DNA of 64,000 bases from Loripinus fragilis (taxonomy: Eukaryota; Mollusca; Bivalvia; Lucinida; Lucinidae), in assembly GCA_964019695.1 (NCBI GenBank), contig OZ026526.1:13537754-13601753 (forward strand), in the 5' to 3' direction. Below the pieces are notes generated by a model, which worked only from the letters and a program-made list of their open reading frames with translations, was not told the origin of the DNA and did no database searches. Both the position numbers and the translations under genes were made by a program. Positions 11,481 through 22,529 of the stretch are shown piece by piece (positions within the stretch are counted from its first letter, which is position 1; each line of letters starts with the position of its first letter).

Positions 11481-12458
11481 TCTTTTGCTCCGCTGTCGCA
11501 TACTTTTTTAGATCTTACTTCCCACAGGAATCAAAGCCTGGCAAATTAAAATTAAGCCCCTGTGGCCAAAACTAGGTACCAGTGGAGTATTTGTTATATC
11601 CCCATCAACACGTTTTCAATAGTAAAAATACACTGACCCCAATACAACTCAGTACATGTAATTGAAAACTGAAAGTTACCTGCCCGTCACCAGCCATATC
11701 ACGCATTTTCTGTCTGCAGATCAGTATTACACAATATTTAAAATCAAAAGGGGACACTTAAATAACCAATAAGCCTCTGGACAAAATCTCCCAGAAAACA
11801 GGACAATTTAAATGCTCATTGGAAACAACTGACAACTGCAGAAGACGCAATGTCCCTCACCTCAAGCATGAAGTTTTAGTTTCGTATTTCACTCAACATT
11901 GTCAAATATTAAAAAAATAATTAAAGAATATTTAAATGAAAACATTTGCGCTGGTGTTGAATAATTTATAGTTTATATACCATCATTTTAAATTCAAACT
12001 ATATCATTTTGGAGTCCTATACTGTAGAATTAAAATTCGCCCATCTTCAAATTCGAAACTATCGCCTGATCCACTGTGGCGGAAAATATTTACCACTAAA
12101 TGATACCAAACGTCAGCACTAGTAGTTATTTTGGTCTTGTGTATTGAGGAGAAAGTCATCCCCTAGGCATCTTCGCAAGCCAATGGCTAAGTCCACTTCG
12201 TTCATTACGCACGTAAGGAACGAATTGGACTCAGTAACATTGGCTTGCGAGGAGGAGCATGGTGGGTCGAAATTGTATATTCGAACACGAAAAATACTAT
12301 CTTTAAAACTTGAAAAATATAGGCAATCAAAGTCAAATATGCTTCACTGTTTACAAATGGAATATTCTAACCAAAACAAATATTCCAGCCGCCACCCCAC
12401 CCCCATCCCCACACACATAAACAAACATATAATTGAAATAAGCCATCTTCCTCGGGAA
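11481..12458. other. unassigned DNA
   Basis: Mostly AT-rich. A 114-codon open frame at 12144-12488 begins at TTG rather than ATG and runs into the tandem repeat. Its sequence is basic and low in hydrophobics, and I do not recognise it. No splice-site pattern makes it a convincing exon. Confidence 0.4.
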
Positions 12459-12625
12459 AATAAATGCAAAACAAGAAAGGACACATAGAGCCACGACGAA
12501 ATACAAACTCCCAGTGTACAATAACAAGAAATGACAAGGAGAACCACGACGAAACACAAAATCCCGGTGTACAAAAACAAAAAAGGACACAGAGAACCAC
12601 GATGAAACGCAAAATCCCTGTGTAC
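12459..12625. repeat. about 54-bp tandem repeat, roughly three copies
   Basis: CCACGACGAAAYACAAA followed by TCCCxGTGTACAA recurs at about 12493, 12545 and 12598. AAGGACACA-type sequence lies between copies, and a partial unit precedes the first. The minus-strand reading frames here (Phe/Val/Ser-rich) exist only because the unit length is a multiple of three. The unit shares words with the LINE 3' UTR and may derive from it. Confidence 0.65.
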
Positions 12626-13057
12626 ACATCATGGTAACAACAACATGTACATGCTACAAATAATTTACAACAACAGAATATCCGCTGTAGAGCGGATTTC
12701 AGATGTTAGCTGCCGCCACCGTGTGTAGGTACACGTTACGGGTGCATGTGTGTGGATAGGGTATATTTTACTGGCCATAGAGTAACCTGTTGTTTTTTTC
12801 TTGCACACCGGATATAGATACATGTATATGATATTTTATCCTGGGGCAGAAAATCTTATCTAATTACCCGGGCTGTCACGAGAGGACTGTTCATTGGTTG
12901 TATTGTGACTCACGCACATGGTCGTCAAGTGACGCCAATGTTTAGTCAAAATGACGTCATCATGGATACTGCATCTCAGCGCATTCAAGGACTTCTGCAT
13001 GGAAGCTTATTTTAAAATAAAAAGTAAATGGTAAGCAAGAAAAATAATACATTATTC

Positions 13058-13177
13058 GTGTGAGGGTGGGATAGAAAAATCCGTCCTTCGGGATCACCGT
13101 TTGTCATCCTTCGGCAAGCCCTGTGGTACTAAACGGCGATCCTTGGGACGGATTCTTTTCTATCACACTCTAACACT
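13058..13177. mobile_element. small foldback element
   Basis: The left arm GTGTGAGGGTGGGATAGAAA, followed by AATCCGTCCTTCGGGATCACC, pairs with the right arm (GGCGATCCTTGGGACGGATT, then TTTTCTATCACACTCTAACAC). Arms are about 50 bp with scattered mismatches, around a short centre containing CCTTCGGCAAGCCCTGTGG. It is a typical hairpin MITE with no coding capacity. Confidence 0.65.
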
Positions 13178-14652
13178 CATGATGGATTTTTATATTGCAT
13201 GTACCGTTGTGTCATAATCATTTCTGCTGGCTTGCCATAAACTGGACTGATGTTATTTGTGTGTTTAACTAATATGAACTTATAGCACCAACATCTTGCT
13301 TCGATTGCGAATATTTGAACAAAATATTAAAGGATAAAAAATATAAGTGTTACAGACGTTAAAGAAAATCAGGTTAATTATAATCCCTTTCGCTTCACCT
13401 CCTATTCTCAATTTTGTTCCTAAAATACGTCTTACGCTCTAAAGATAGGCGGATGTTATAGATTTTCATCGTCTGAAAAATGTCATAAGCCTCAAATATC
13501 CAGAAAAGGGGACGTTATTCGGCTGCAAGCCGTATGTTATTACTTTCATTTTCTCCATTCAACCAATCAGGATAAGCATATTAGGGTACCAGCTCAAATA
13601 TAAAAAATCGCATTGGTCAATTACCTGACTGTCCATACAAACTTATTTTGGATGACAAAATTGACTGTAAATTTATACAGAATCTAGGAATACAGACTGA
13701 AGCATGCACTTTTCTTCTCAGAAAAATGTCAACGAAACTGACTTCTATTTATAACAAATCTATTAATTACAGTGCGGATGAACATAATTAAGTCATGAAA
13801 GTTCACCACTAAAATGTGTAATCCAAATTTTTATATCATATATATTTCCAAACGATGTTAAAATATCATCTGCAAATCTTTGACATACATGCATTTTGCA
13901 CATTTATCTGGTATGAGGCATCAGTTTAGTCAAAGTAACTGCTCTAATCAGTTGTTACGTACCAGGCGTAATTAGAAAAAAATTCAGGAAACCAAAATTT
14001 GGTAAAAAAGCACTTTTAAAATTTAACATTTTTTTTTTTAAAAAATTAACAATGGATTAACTGTACGTGGAGATAATCCACGAGCTTTAGCGAGTCTTAC
14101 TTACAGGTGGACAAACATGGTATAACTATTTTACATCACCTACATCAGTGTAGACCTTGCACATCACGAGTTTATAAGGGTGGTATTAAAGTAGATATTC
14201 TCCGAATCAATACTGACCAGGACATGTCGGTTTAAGTGTTACATCAAGATGAGTAGCAGCTCAGCTGCCACCTAATTTCGTGCAAACTTCTTGTAGTTCC
14301 GCTTTTTTTACAATGTAGTATTGAACACACATCCAGTTTGACGCACATACCCAGTATGGTATTAGCAGTATAACTTTCCGAATTAGCAGGATAAAAAGTG
14401 GGCTTTGGGGTTTGTGACCAGGGAAGACTCATCCCAGTCTGCTCACCTACATAGACAAGCTAGAAATGTGAAATTTCGCTTGAAGCAAGTTAAGCAATTA
14501 TACTCCCAGTGAACAATAACAAAATGCTGATCAGGATATGCAGTATCATTAGCGGCGCTGTTGCTCGAGCCCAACAAAATCAGATTCTCTCTCGCGGTGA
14601 GGCCTTCATGGTAATAGGTACATGTAATGACCTTGGACCATTTTCCATCTTA
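13178..14652. other. no recognisable gene
   Basis: AT-rich DNA without ORFs above about 60 codons. CAGCTGCCACCTAATTTCG near 14260 resembles CAAGCTGCCACCTAATTTGG near 60613, so a small shared repeat lies here. Confidence 0.4.
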
Positions 14653-15542
14653 TAGTGGAGCGGATATGTAACAATTTTGAGAAGAATCGTGCACTTTATG
14701 ATAAAAGCATGAAACTTGGTACATGCCTAGTTGATAACAAAACAAAAAATAAGGGTCAGTGCCACGCCGAAAATGCCCTCTAATGGCCGCCATCTTGTTT
14801 TTCCAAAATGGCCGACTTTTTCAAATTTTTCATTATAATCTCATTATTTATTTGCAAACATCATGTTTTCTTCAGTTAATTTTACTTAAATAGCCATCAG
14901 TTATATCTCAATACCTTAAAATCATCTTTAAATTTAAAAAAAAATCAGGATTGAGGCTGTATTTTTTCAAGATGGCCGCCACTTTTGTATCTAAAAAGTG
15001 CAGCTATATTATAGAACTTTACAAAGTTATAAATTTTTGATGCAAATTACTTCTAGCAAGTTGAAATAGTCCCGTTAAACAAGTTTCTAACTTATCAGCA
15101 TGGCTTTATTGTTGCGTATTGTTCAAATATGGTATTAAAGATGGCTACCAATGTGCAAATCATAACATACTATCTGCTTTCATTTGGAACTGGAAGAATG
15201 TAGTTTGAATTAATGCAAACGATTTTCAAGAATAACTTTGTTAAATGGCTTTGAATAAAAAAGAGAGCATCCAACATACCATCCAAGACGGCTGTCAAAG
15301 TAGAAATGTTATATGTACACCATTTATAAGATGGCCGCCATCTTGGTTTTTTCCAAACTATGAAGTCTATTTTAAATTGCATTATTTTAAGCTCTTACAT
15401 TTGTAAGTCAATTTGTTGTCTTCATTTATTCCACTTTTTTTGCAGTCAATCATACTAATTTGCCTCAAAATTGTCATTTGGGCTTAGAAAACACAAGATT
15501 TAGGACATAGTCTCAAGGTGGCTGTTACATTTTGCATCCAAA

Positions 15543-15748
15543 GGGAGCTCAGTGGTTCAATGGTATAGTGCTTGGCTCGAGACCAAGGGGCGACGGGTTC
15601 GAGCCTCACTGGCGTCTCTGTGTTGTGGTCCTTGAGCAAGACACATTTATACTAGTTTAGTACTGGTTCAACCAAGGAAGACCCTTCTCTGTTTAACTGA
15701 AAGATTGTTAATGGGACGTAAAGAATCAAATCAAACAAACAAAAAACA
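15543..15748 (+). mobile_element. tRNA-derived SINE
   Basis: Begins GGGAGCTCAGTGGTTCAATG, a tRNA-like head with an A-box-like CAGTGG. A B box, GGTTCGAGCCT, lies at 15596-15606. A non-tRNA body follows (TTGTGGTCCTTGAGCAAGAC, ACTGGTTCAACCAAGGAAGA) and then a tail AAAGAATCAAATCAAACAAA. The same body is present in reverse at 46236-46433 and 50096-50269. The head does not fold as a complete modern tRNA, so this is a SINE and not a tRNA gene. Confidence 0.8.
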
Positions 15749-17109
15749 TTTTGCATTCTCATTAGTGGTCGTATACCAACTTGACAAATTATGAATTTCC
15801 GTGCAAAATTATTATGCAATTAAGTAGAAATAGCTACACAAACAAGGGACGAACTTATCAGACTTTATTTTTATGTTAACATATAAAAACATGGTATTCA
15901 AGATGGCTTTGTATTTAGTTTAGAAAAAAAAGAAACGTATTTTCACTTTCTATAGGAACATACTTTGAGGTTGTTTGAAGGTATGATAATGATTTTCAAG
16001 AAATTATTATGCTTAATGAATTAGAATAGTAAAGGGGGCACCCAACCTGTCATCCACGATGGTTGCCAAATTTGGTTTTAGACACTTATACAAATGTTGC
16101 TTTTAAGTGTGTTCTATATAAAATTGATATGATCAAAATGAGATACAAAGAAAAACAAAGCAAACTAAAACTGTCCTTTGTAGAATTGCCATTGCATAAA
16201 ATATCATTTGTTTACATCATATTTTAGTGAAAAATCCTATAAAATCTGTAATAGAGATATCAAAGTTTCTTTTTGAACTTTCTCCTTCTCATCAAGTTTC
16301 TTCTATAGGCTTAAAAGGCTATATGTCTCCTAAAACTGTATACAATATTTAAAAGAAAATGTACTTAGACCACAACCCTCCGTTTCCACACACATCAACT
16401 TTTCCACTTGATCTTGTCAAATGACGTATTTGCTGCAGCCAGCCTTATTAGGTTGTGTTGATGATGTAGCAGGCACTATCATATCTACTTGAAAGTAATC
16501 AAAGTTTATATAATTCTGAAGTCAATCCAATATATAATGTTGCAGACATCTTAGTTTCTAGCCAAAGCTTCCCTCACCAATTGCTTGCTAGTGAGTCGGG
16601 CATTTGATTCCATAATAGTTAAGTCCAAAAACCTCTTCAGTCTAGTTAGTTGAAACGAAAGTTTTTTTGTCTATTTAGGTATGTAGGGTTTTCAAATGAT
16701 GATGTTATTTTGCTCTGTATTTACAGTAATGGTCTTTTACAGCCCAGGAAGCTTCAGCTAGGTGCCCCAACCGCATATTCAGTCGAATCCCTGTCCTTGC
16801 TGTATCAATTTTTGCTTTTCGTGATTTATTGTTCAATGTGGTTATTCATTGACTAGTTAAACATTCGTCCTAGAAATCGTTCCAAGATGGTAGTGCTGTT
16901 GTGGTTCTCATTTTATTAGTGGTTTGTATGTACTTTTATATACATGCATGTGAATGATTTTGGTTATGTTAACATCACCACTGTATACCTTCTAACTGTA
17001 TATTTAGTTTTCCCCATTTTGATTTTATTGGAAGAATGTTTGCTCTGATTGTATTAGTTTCTGGTCATTGCTATAATTTTACCTAGTATATAAGAAAAAA
17101 AGGGGAATA

Positions 17110-18075
17110 ACATGTCCGGAATGATGCAGGCCAACAGTCGCTAGGTGAAGAAGCGATGAAAGAAGCGTGGAAAGAGCATTATGAAGTTACTCAAATTCGA
17201 ACTCTTTGGAATGCAGAAGGCATGCCAGAGGAAATCCCAGTTGAAGGTCCAGCCAGCTGATCAGTACAGGAATTATCACAAAAACAATTAGCAGGATGCG
17301 TTCTGACAAAGCATACATATCATCAGTAATTGTCATCCAGATGCTTTATTCTACATGCATTTGGGAAACTGGCACAGTCGAGGTGTTTGGCCTAATCTGC
17401 AACATAATCTTGAGTATTAGTATTGAGTGAAGTTGAAAGGGGGTGCTCTGAACAGAGGCTTGAAGTTAATTAAGCAATTAATAAGGGTTTTAGAGTGCAT
17501 ATTGGAGAGACATATCAGGCAGAGAGTTGAGATTGACGAGATGCAGTCCAGAATTATGTCAGGCCATGGTGGCACTACAGTTGCGGTCTTCATTTTAAGC
17601 CAGCTACAGAAGCTGCTCTTGACTTCTAACAAGCCATTCTACGTCACATTCATTAATATAGAGAAGGACAGCAGGTAGGTAGTGTGTATGCTTTTAAATC
17701 AACAAGTAGTTGGCGGAATTGATGAATGGCATGATCAAGGACATGAAAAGCAGGACAATAAATGGCAATTGTCGCAGTGAGAAGTTTTTGATGTTTTTGG
17801 TGTTGATGTTCATCGTGGCTCTGTTCTGACTCCACTGCTCTTAATTGTTATGCAAGAGGCTCTAATCACGGAATTCAGAACAGACTGCACAAAGTGGCTG
17901 TTATACAAATATAATCCGATGATCAAGGCTGAGTCCATGGAGGAATTGCTGGTGAAATTGGATGCATGGAAGTATTGGAAAGAGAAGGCTCTTCATGTGA
18001 ACATAATAATATGAAGTCATATACAAGTAAAGTCATCCCTTGAGCTAAAGTGCACAAAATGCCTGTGGCACAACA
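17110..18075 (+). pseudogene. dead LINE reverse transcriptase (RTE-like)
   Basis: An open stretch at 17427-17678 includes IRVLECILERHIRQRVEIDE followed by MQSRIMSGHGGTT. Further on are VDVHRGSVLTPLLLIVMQEA (about 17800) and MEELLVKLDAWKYW (about 17938). These match the order of motifs in RTE-type endonuclease/RT ORFs: the MxxRIMPGRGTTDAIF fingers motif, the HQGSVLSPLLF motif, the YADD active site, and the EELLxKLxxWK motif. The active-site position reads YKYNP instead of YADD, and stops and frame breaks occur near 17678 and 18014. It is inactive. Confidence 0.7.
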
Positions 18076-19439
18076 CTACTTAGTAATGGAAGATGAAGGT
18101 GATGGCACCTGATAAAAACTTGAGGTAGGAGATCTGTAACCATATGGACATTCTCTACGCTAGAGACATCCTCGAGCTGCCTGCAGTCATACATTGCAAA
18201 TGTACATGCCAGAAACTCCGTAAACTTCTTAACCTAATGATCATCTGCTGCCCTTGACTCGAGACAGGTAGTTATAAACATGCAGTCATTGTTTTGTGTT
18301 TGTTGAATGCATGTTCACTAGCATTATACATCCTAGCTAGTGATGTCGAAAACGCCAAATAGCAAAAATGTATAGATTTGTTTAGAAAGAAACAGCAAAA
18401 ATTACCAATAAATAGGATTTTCCATTTCGGCTGCCATCTTGGATGCCATGCTTGAATTAACAGTTGAGAAAATTTCAAAATTACATTTTATATATAAGAA
18501 ACGAACATTCATTGCTTCTATAGCAAATTTCAATCATACAAATCTCAATGATATATTAATGTATAAAAAACGAAAACCATAAAATCATTCTTCTTTGGCA
18601 GTCATCTTGGATGCCATATTGTATTAAGGCTCTCTTATAAATTGTTCACAAATAACAAAGTCACATTTTGAGCCTTTCTTTGCTTGAAACAACTTGAATT
18701 TGATGCAATAGTCTGAATTAAGTTCATTCTACGATGTTTTCATAAAGCAAGCTTGATTTAACATATAAAATGTCCACCATCTTGGATAATATGCCAAGCT
18801 ACATGTGATTTTAGATAATTACAAATGTTCTATTGTTAAAATTCACACTTACACAAGCTTTAAATAAAAGTTTATAGCAAAATGATACCCAACTTAACGG
18901 GCATTACACGAAAATAGGTCGCCATTTTGAAATTCAAGATGGCGGCCGTCAAGGTGGATTTCTGGCTTGGCACTGACCCTCAGAAATTTTGATAATTACT
19001 AATCTGGCTATGTACAAAGTTTCATGCTTTTATCATAAAATGCACGATTTTTCACATATCTGCCCCACTATTAGGGCTATTAGTCTTCTAACCGGGAGTT
19101 ACCATATTCAATAGTGCTGAGCATCATCTCGCAAATTATTCCACGTAGGTATATGCCTTGATTTTAGGAGCTTACAGCTGGAGATGATCACCAAGTTAAA
19201 ATATCTCTGAACATGGGCATCACCTCAGCCCTTGTCAGCCATTTTCAATTTCTCCGTTTCATGCTTTCTGTCGATAGTTTGCAATGTTAAATTTTCGCTA
19301 TTCCTATTCCATGATGATAATACTGAACATAACCCTAGTTGTCCGTACGTCCGAGAAGCAGCCTTTTTCGCAGTATCCGAATCTATTATTGTCTCTTTGC
19401 CTGCTACGAAACAATGCATTAAAAGTGCCGTCTGCCAAG

Positions 19440-19568
19440 GTCGTCTGCTGTAGTATCTAATTGCTAACATCACATACTATTTTTAGCATACAGACAAACT
19501 GTGTGGGCCCAGATAGGACTGCTAAAGGAGCAGTCTGATCAGGGTCAACACTGATTGCTACAGACGCG
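19440..19568. mobile_element. MITE with GTCGTCTGCTG end and AGATCAGACTGCTCC core (copy 1)
   Basis: Starts GTCGTCTGCTG and contains the imperfect palindrome GGGCCCAGATAGGACTGCT / AGCAGTCTGATCAGGGTC. It is homologous to the better copy at 19797-19948 only 350 bp away, which also shares TTGCTAACAT. Confidence 0.65.
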
Positions 19569-19796
19569 TTTTAAAATGGCCAATAAGATAACACACACCA
19601 GACGGCATTAAGTCGCGATTAGCAGCCTAAGAGTTGTTCTCGCGAATATCTTAGTGAAAGGAAATAGCACCAATCTCAATAAAATCATCACTCATTCTTG
19701 TTGTATTTTAGGAAAATATATTAATCCCTGACCAGACGCATCATTTAACCATAAAAGCGCCTGAAAACATTGCATCTTAAAATGTCGCCTGCTCAA

Positions 19797-19948
19797 GTCG
19801 TCTGCTGCATAATTTTGCTAACATTATTGAGTTATGTAAGTAAAGATGCAATCAGTGTTGACCCAGATCAGACTGCTCCTAAAGGAGCAGTCTGATCTGG
19901 GTCGACACTGTTTGCAATGAAGGCTTCCATATCGTTTCAGCAGACGAC
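19797..19948. mobile_element. MITE with GTCGTCTGCTG TIR and long central palindrome (copy 2)
   Basis: Ends are GTCGTCTGCTG (19797) and CAGCAGACGAC (to 19948). The centre is a 28-bp-stem palindrome (19853-19880 and 19883-19910, core GATCAGACTGCTCCT) with one mismatch and a two-base loop. Copies or fragments occur at 19440, 23910, 25243, 28782, 34511, 48632, 50370, 51205, 52575 and 55465. This is the most frequent small element in the window. Confidence 0.8.
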
Positions 19949-20552
19949 AAGACAGACGACATTTGTTCTGATTAGCGCTTTTAGGGTTAAAACATTGAAA
20001 ATGTTCCGTTAGCACTTAACGTCCAAAGAATGATGGAATACTGGGTGGAAATAAAAACACTTTCGATTCAAGGACTGATGAAAACCGGGAAAGCAAATAT
20101 CGCGAAGTGAAATCAAGTGTGCCTAACCAATTATATAGAAACGCTTATAGAATGGCAATTCAGAGTTCCAAGGAAAGATGCACTTTATTATTAGCGTTTG
20201 ACAGTTTCCTAATGCTATAGTTGGTCTAGTACATACTAAAAGTTCAGCAAATTTATGATAGACTAGTAAAAACGTCCCAAGAACTTACTGAAGGTCACAT
20301 GACGTGATCGGACACCTAACAACCCTAAGGAATTACAGAATTGTCTCACTCAATTGTTTACTTGTCTGTAGCATATATTCAAACTTACTAAACATAATAC
20401 TTTCCTGCCAGCAGCACTTTCTGGGACCATAAATCCGTTTAACTGATATTTTGTTTATTTTAGCGGCTTTTCCGACAACTGATGGGACAGTCCCTTGAAT
20501 TTCATCAACATGTTTTAAATGATGAACGAGTATTCTCTAAATGTCCGGAGGG
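19949..20552. other. no recognisable feature
   Basis: AT-rich DNA without ORFs, hairpins or repeats that I can match elsewhere in the window. Confidence 0.4.
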
Positions 20553-20690
20553 TTCTTAATTCACAGACAGTCAGAGCTAAAACATACTCCTAATTGAGCC
20601 ACCATGGGGCCAGCCAACAAATATCAGGTACCAAACCCACTGATTAAAGTTTTATGTCATGGCCGTCATTTAGTCTAAGGCCTGAAGTTT
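20553..20690 (-). mobile_element. LINE 3' UTR fragment (minus strand)
   Basis: TTCACAGACAGTCAGAGCTA, GAGCCACCATGGGGCCAGCC and CCACTGATTAAAGTTTTATG match 39255-39375 and 6670-6790 in order. Truncated on both sides. Confidence 0.65.
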
Positions 20691-20889
20691 GATTTCTAAA
20701 CACTATCTTATTCCTGCCATAACAGCTAAGATGTTTTAATGTATACACATTATTTGAGGAACATGTTTTATAACATTTATGAAAGGTAAGACATAGAACA
20801 GACTGAAGATCCGCACTGTTTGGTCAGAGTTTTTACTGACTGAACTGCTAAAACATGATCACATAGATGACCATAAGCAGCACAACAAT

Positions 20890-21038
20890 TACAATAAAAC
20901 CTGTCTCTAAACCGGCCTCTCCCATAAAAGACCAAAATTGTTTTAAGATTAATACTTTTGACCTGCATTAAGCGATAATTGGTCTTAGAAAAAAATCGGT
21001 CTTTTTGAGACTGGTCGTTTTACACAGGTTTTACTGTA
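20890..21038. mobile_element. pogo-type MITE, about 150 bp, TA ends
   Basis: The left end TACAATAAAACCTGTCTCTA and right end ACACAGGTTTTACTGTA are inverted. Subterminal ACCGGCC...AAAGACCAAAA pairs with GGTCTTTTTGAGACTGGTCG. The ends begin with TA plus CAGTAAAACC-like sequence, as in pogo/Tc1-mariner MITEs. A longer relative with an internal tandem array is at 55888-56304. Confidence 0.7.
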
Positions 21039-21231
21039 TTGCTCGATTAGATTATTGTAACACTTAAGTTCTTAATAACAGCAGATTTCAAAAATAAAAC
21101 CATCTCATCCCATTTAAATTTATAATTTTGAATATAAAACAAATTTGAATATAAATTGAAATTACGTTTTTGCCACTCTGTAACAAACGACAACATCTCA
21201 TAGAAATAAATAAGTTTGGCCATACGACATT

Positions 21232-21470
21232 TGAGCCGTGGCATGGGATTCCCAACAATGTGGTATGTGCGACCAGCAAAGCCTCAGCTCAGCCTGCGCA
21301 TACGCGCAGTCTGATCAGAGCCTTTGCTTGTCACTTAATTATTCTATGAGTGTTAGGTTATTGACTGAACACAATTTGGAGTTTCTAAGCTTAAAAGAAG
21401 GCGGCACAGGCTCGTCTGAGTCTATACTTGTCAAAATGCCACATTGTTGGAAATCACATATCACGGCTCA
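21232..21470. mobile_element. MITE with TGAGCCGTGAC-type TIR and CATACGCGCAGTCTGATC core (copy 1)
   Basis: The left end reads TTGAGCCGTGGCATGGGATT with CCCAACAATGTGG. The right end reads CCACATTGTTGGAAATCACA with TATCACGGCTCA. In the middle is CTGCGCATACGCGCAGTCTG. Related copies are at 47401-47639, 52136-52373 and 54250-54760. The ORF running through it (SLSSACAYAQSDQSLCLSL) recurs only because the element is repeated. Confidence 0.8.
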
Positions 21471-21560
21471 TTTAGTTTTTTGCCATTCACTCCTTATTTT
21501 TATGCCATTTAATGTTATCTTGAAGGCCGCACGTCAATGTGCGTACGCATAAATTCTGTG

Positions 21561-22108
21561 AGGGGGCGAATTACGTTTGAGCGAATATAATACCGTGACG
21601 GTGTATGAAATGAGCGGAGAACCATACAGTCAAAAGAGCGGATGGATAATTCATTCAAATGAGCAAACTTTCCAGGTAATGGCCTTTAAATAAGTATTCA
21701 CTCAGTTGTATTGCCTGTAAAGGCCAATATTGCTCAGTCCTTAATAGGTGATTGGGAGCGCATTTCAGTGGCGGATCCAAAGGGGATTCAGGGGGTTCCA
21801 TGCTATTAAATATCCTATGAAAATGAAATAATTTGGTCTCATTGAGACCAAATTATTTCATTGTCGTGGGACATTTAAGATAAATGAGAAAAAAATCAGC
21901 AAAGTGAACCCCCGCACCTTTATACATATGGAACCCATTTCCAGGAATCCTTAATCCGCCCCCTGAATCTGGAGGTATACCTTGAAAATTCACTCATTTG
22001 AATATTTAAACATCCGCTCTTTTGCCTTATTGTTCTCCGCTCTTTCGTAAAAATAAATCTGCTCTTTCGTATTATAGATCCGCTCAAACGTAAATCTCCC
22101 CTGTGAGG
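21561..22108. mobile_element. foldback element with GAAAGAGCGGA arms and nested palindromic repeat
   Basis: The left arm contains ATTACGTTTGAGCGAATATA, then GAGCGGAGAACCATACAGTC and AAAAGAGCGGATGGAT. The right arm holds the reverse complements (ATCCGCTCTTTTGCC, GTTCTCCGCTCTTTCG, TCCGCTCAAACGTAAAT). Between them is a second repeat, bounded by GTGGCGGATCCAAAGGGGAT and AATCCGCCCCCTGAATC, so one small element is nested in another. Confidence 0.65.
21822..21862. repeat. perfect 41-base palindrome
   Basis: AATGAAATAATTTGGTCTCA (21822-21841) and its exact reverse complement (21843-21862) are separated by a single T. It lies in the nested repeat inside the 21561-22108 foldback. Such a tight perfect palindrome is prone to deletion, so it is probably young. 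Confidence 0.9.
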
Positions 22109-22529
22109 ATCACTGTGGAGGTTTTCGTTTGAATCTCATATTTACACAAATGCATTTGCGTGAACATGAAATCTCGAGGCGGGTGGAATAGGGAGCTTAA
22201 ATTATTTTTCTGCTATTCTCTAGGTAAACTTGGCAAAATTTGTCCGCTCTTCAATAAGTGGTCAAAATGAATTCCAGTCCATTGCATGACCAAGTCAAAT
22301 GAGCTAAACTAAGATTTTTTTTGAAATAGCAACGTTCGAAAATATTGCCTAAAACCACAAGGCCTGTACTACCATAGGGTATCTCATTTAACCTACATGG
22401 TACATGTATAGGGAAACCCTAAATCAGTCTTCTCGTCTAAGACCACTGCGTCCAGAGCAACATTATGGCAATTTGTACGTACATGTAGCAGTATGTCCTC
22501 TTATCAAGTCTTCGGTTGCCAATCTAGAC
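22109..22529. other. unassigned DNA
   Basis: Ordinary AT-rich sequence between the foldback and the mariner-type element. No ORF or repeat match is seen. Confidence 0.4.

Larger units (their letters stand above)
14653..19070. mobile_element. 4.4-kb element with long imperfect TIRs and many AAGATGGC motifs
   Basis: The left end (TAGTGGAGCGGATATGT at 14653) and right end (ACATATCTGCCCCACTA to 19070) are inverted. Both are followed inward by CATTTTATGATAAAAGCATG-like sequence, by GGGTCAGTGCCA, and by GATGGCGGCC. The inverted similarity extends about 180 bp. TTA lies just outside each end (14650-14652 and 19071-19073), so a three-base duplication is possible. Inside, CAAGATGG(C) motifs recur near 14790, 14970, 15125, 15329, 15900, 18430, 18600, 18776 and 18945, pointing inward from both sides. 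A SINE and a dead reverse transcriptase are nested inside. No transposase is recognised. Confidence 0.6.

Noticed and set aside
12351..12632. Membrane-like Phe/Val/Ser-rich ORFs on the minus strand
   Set aside because: They read through a 54-bp tandem repeat in more than one frame; hydrophobicity is a by-product.
15543..15620. Possible tRNA gene (A and B boxes)
   Set aside because: The tRNA-like head is followed by a fixed non-tRNA body shared with two other loci and does not fold as a complete cloverleaf; it is a SINE.
19853..19910. Strong hairpin as a transcription terminator
   Set aside because: It is the core of a dispersed MITE family in a eukaryotic context, with no adjacent gene.
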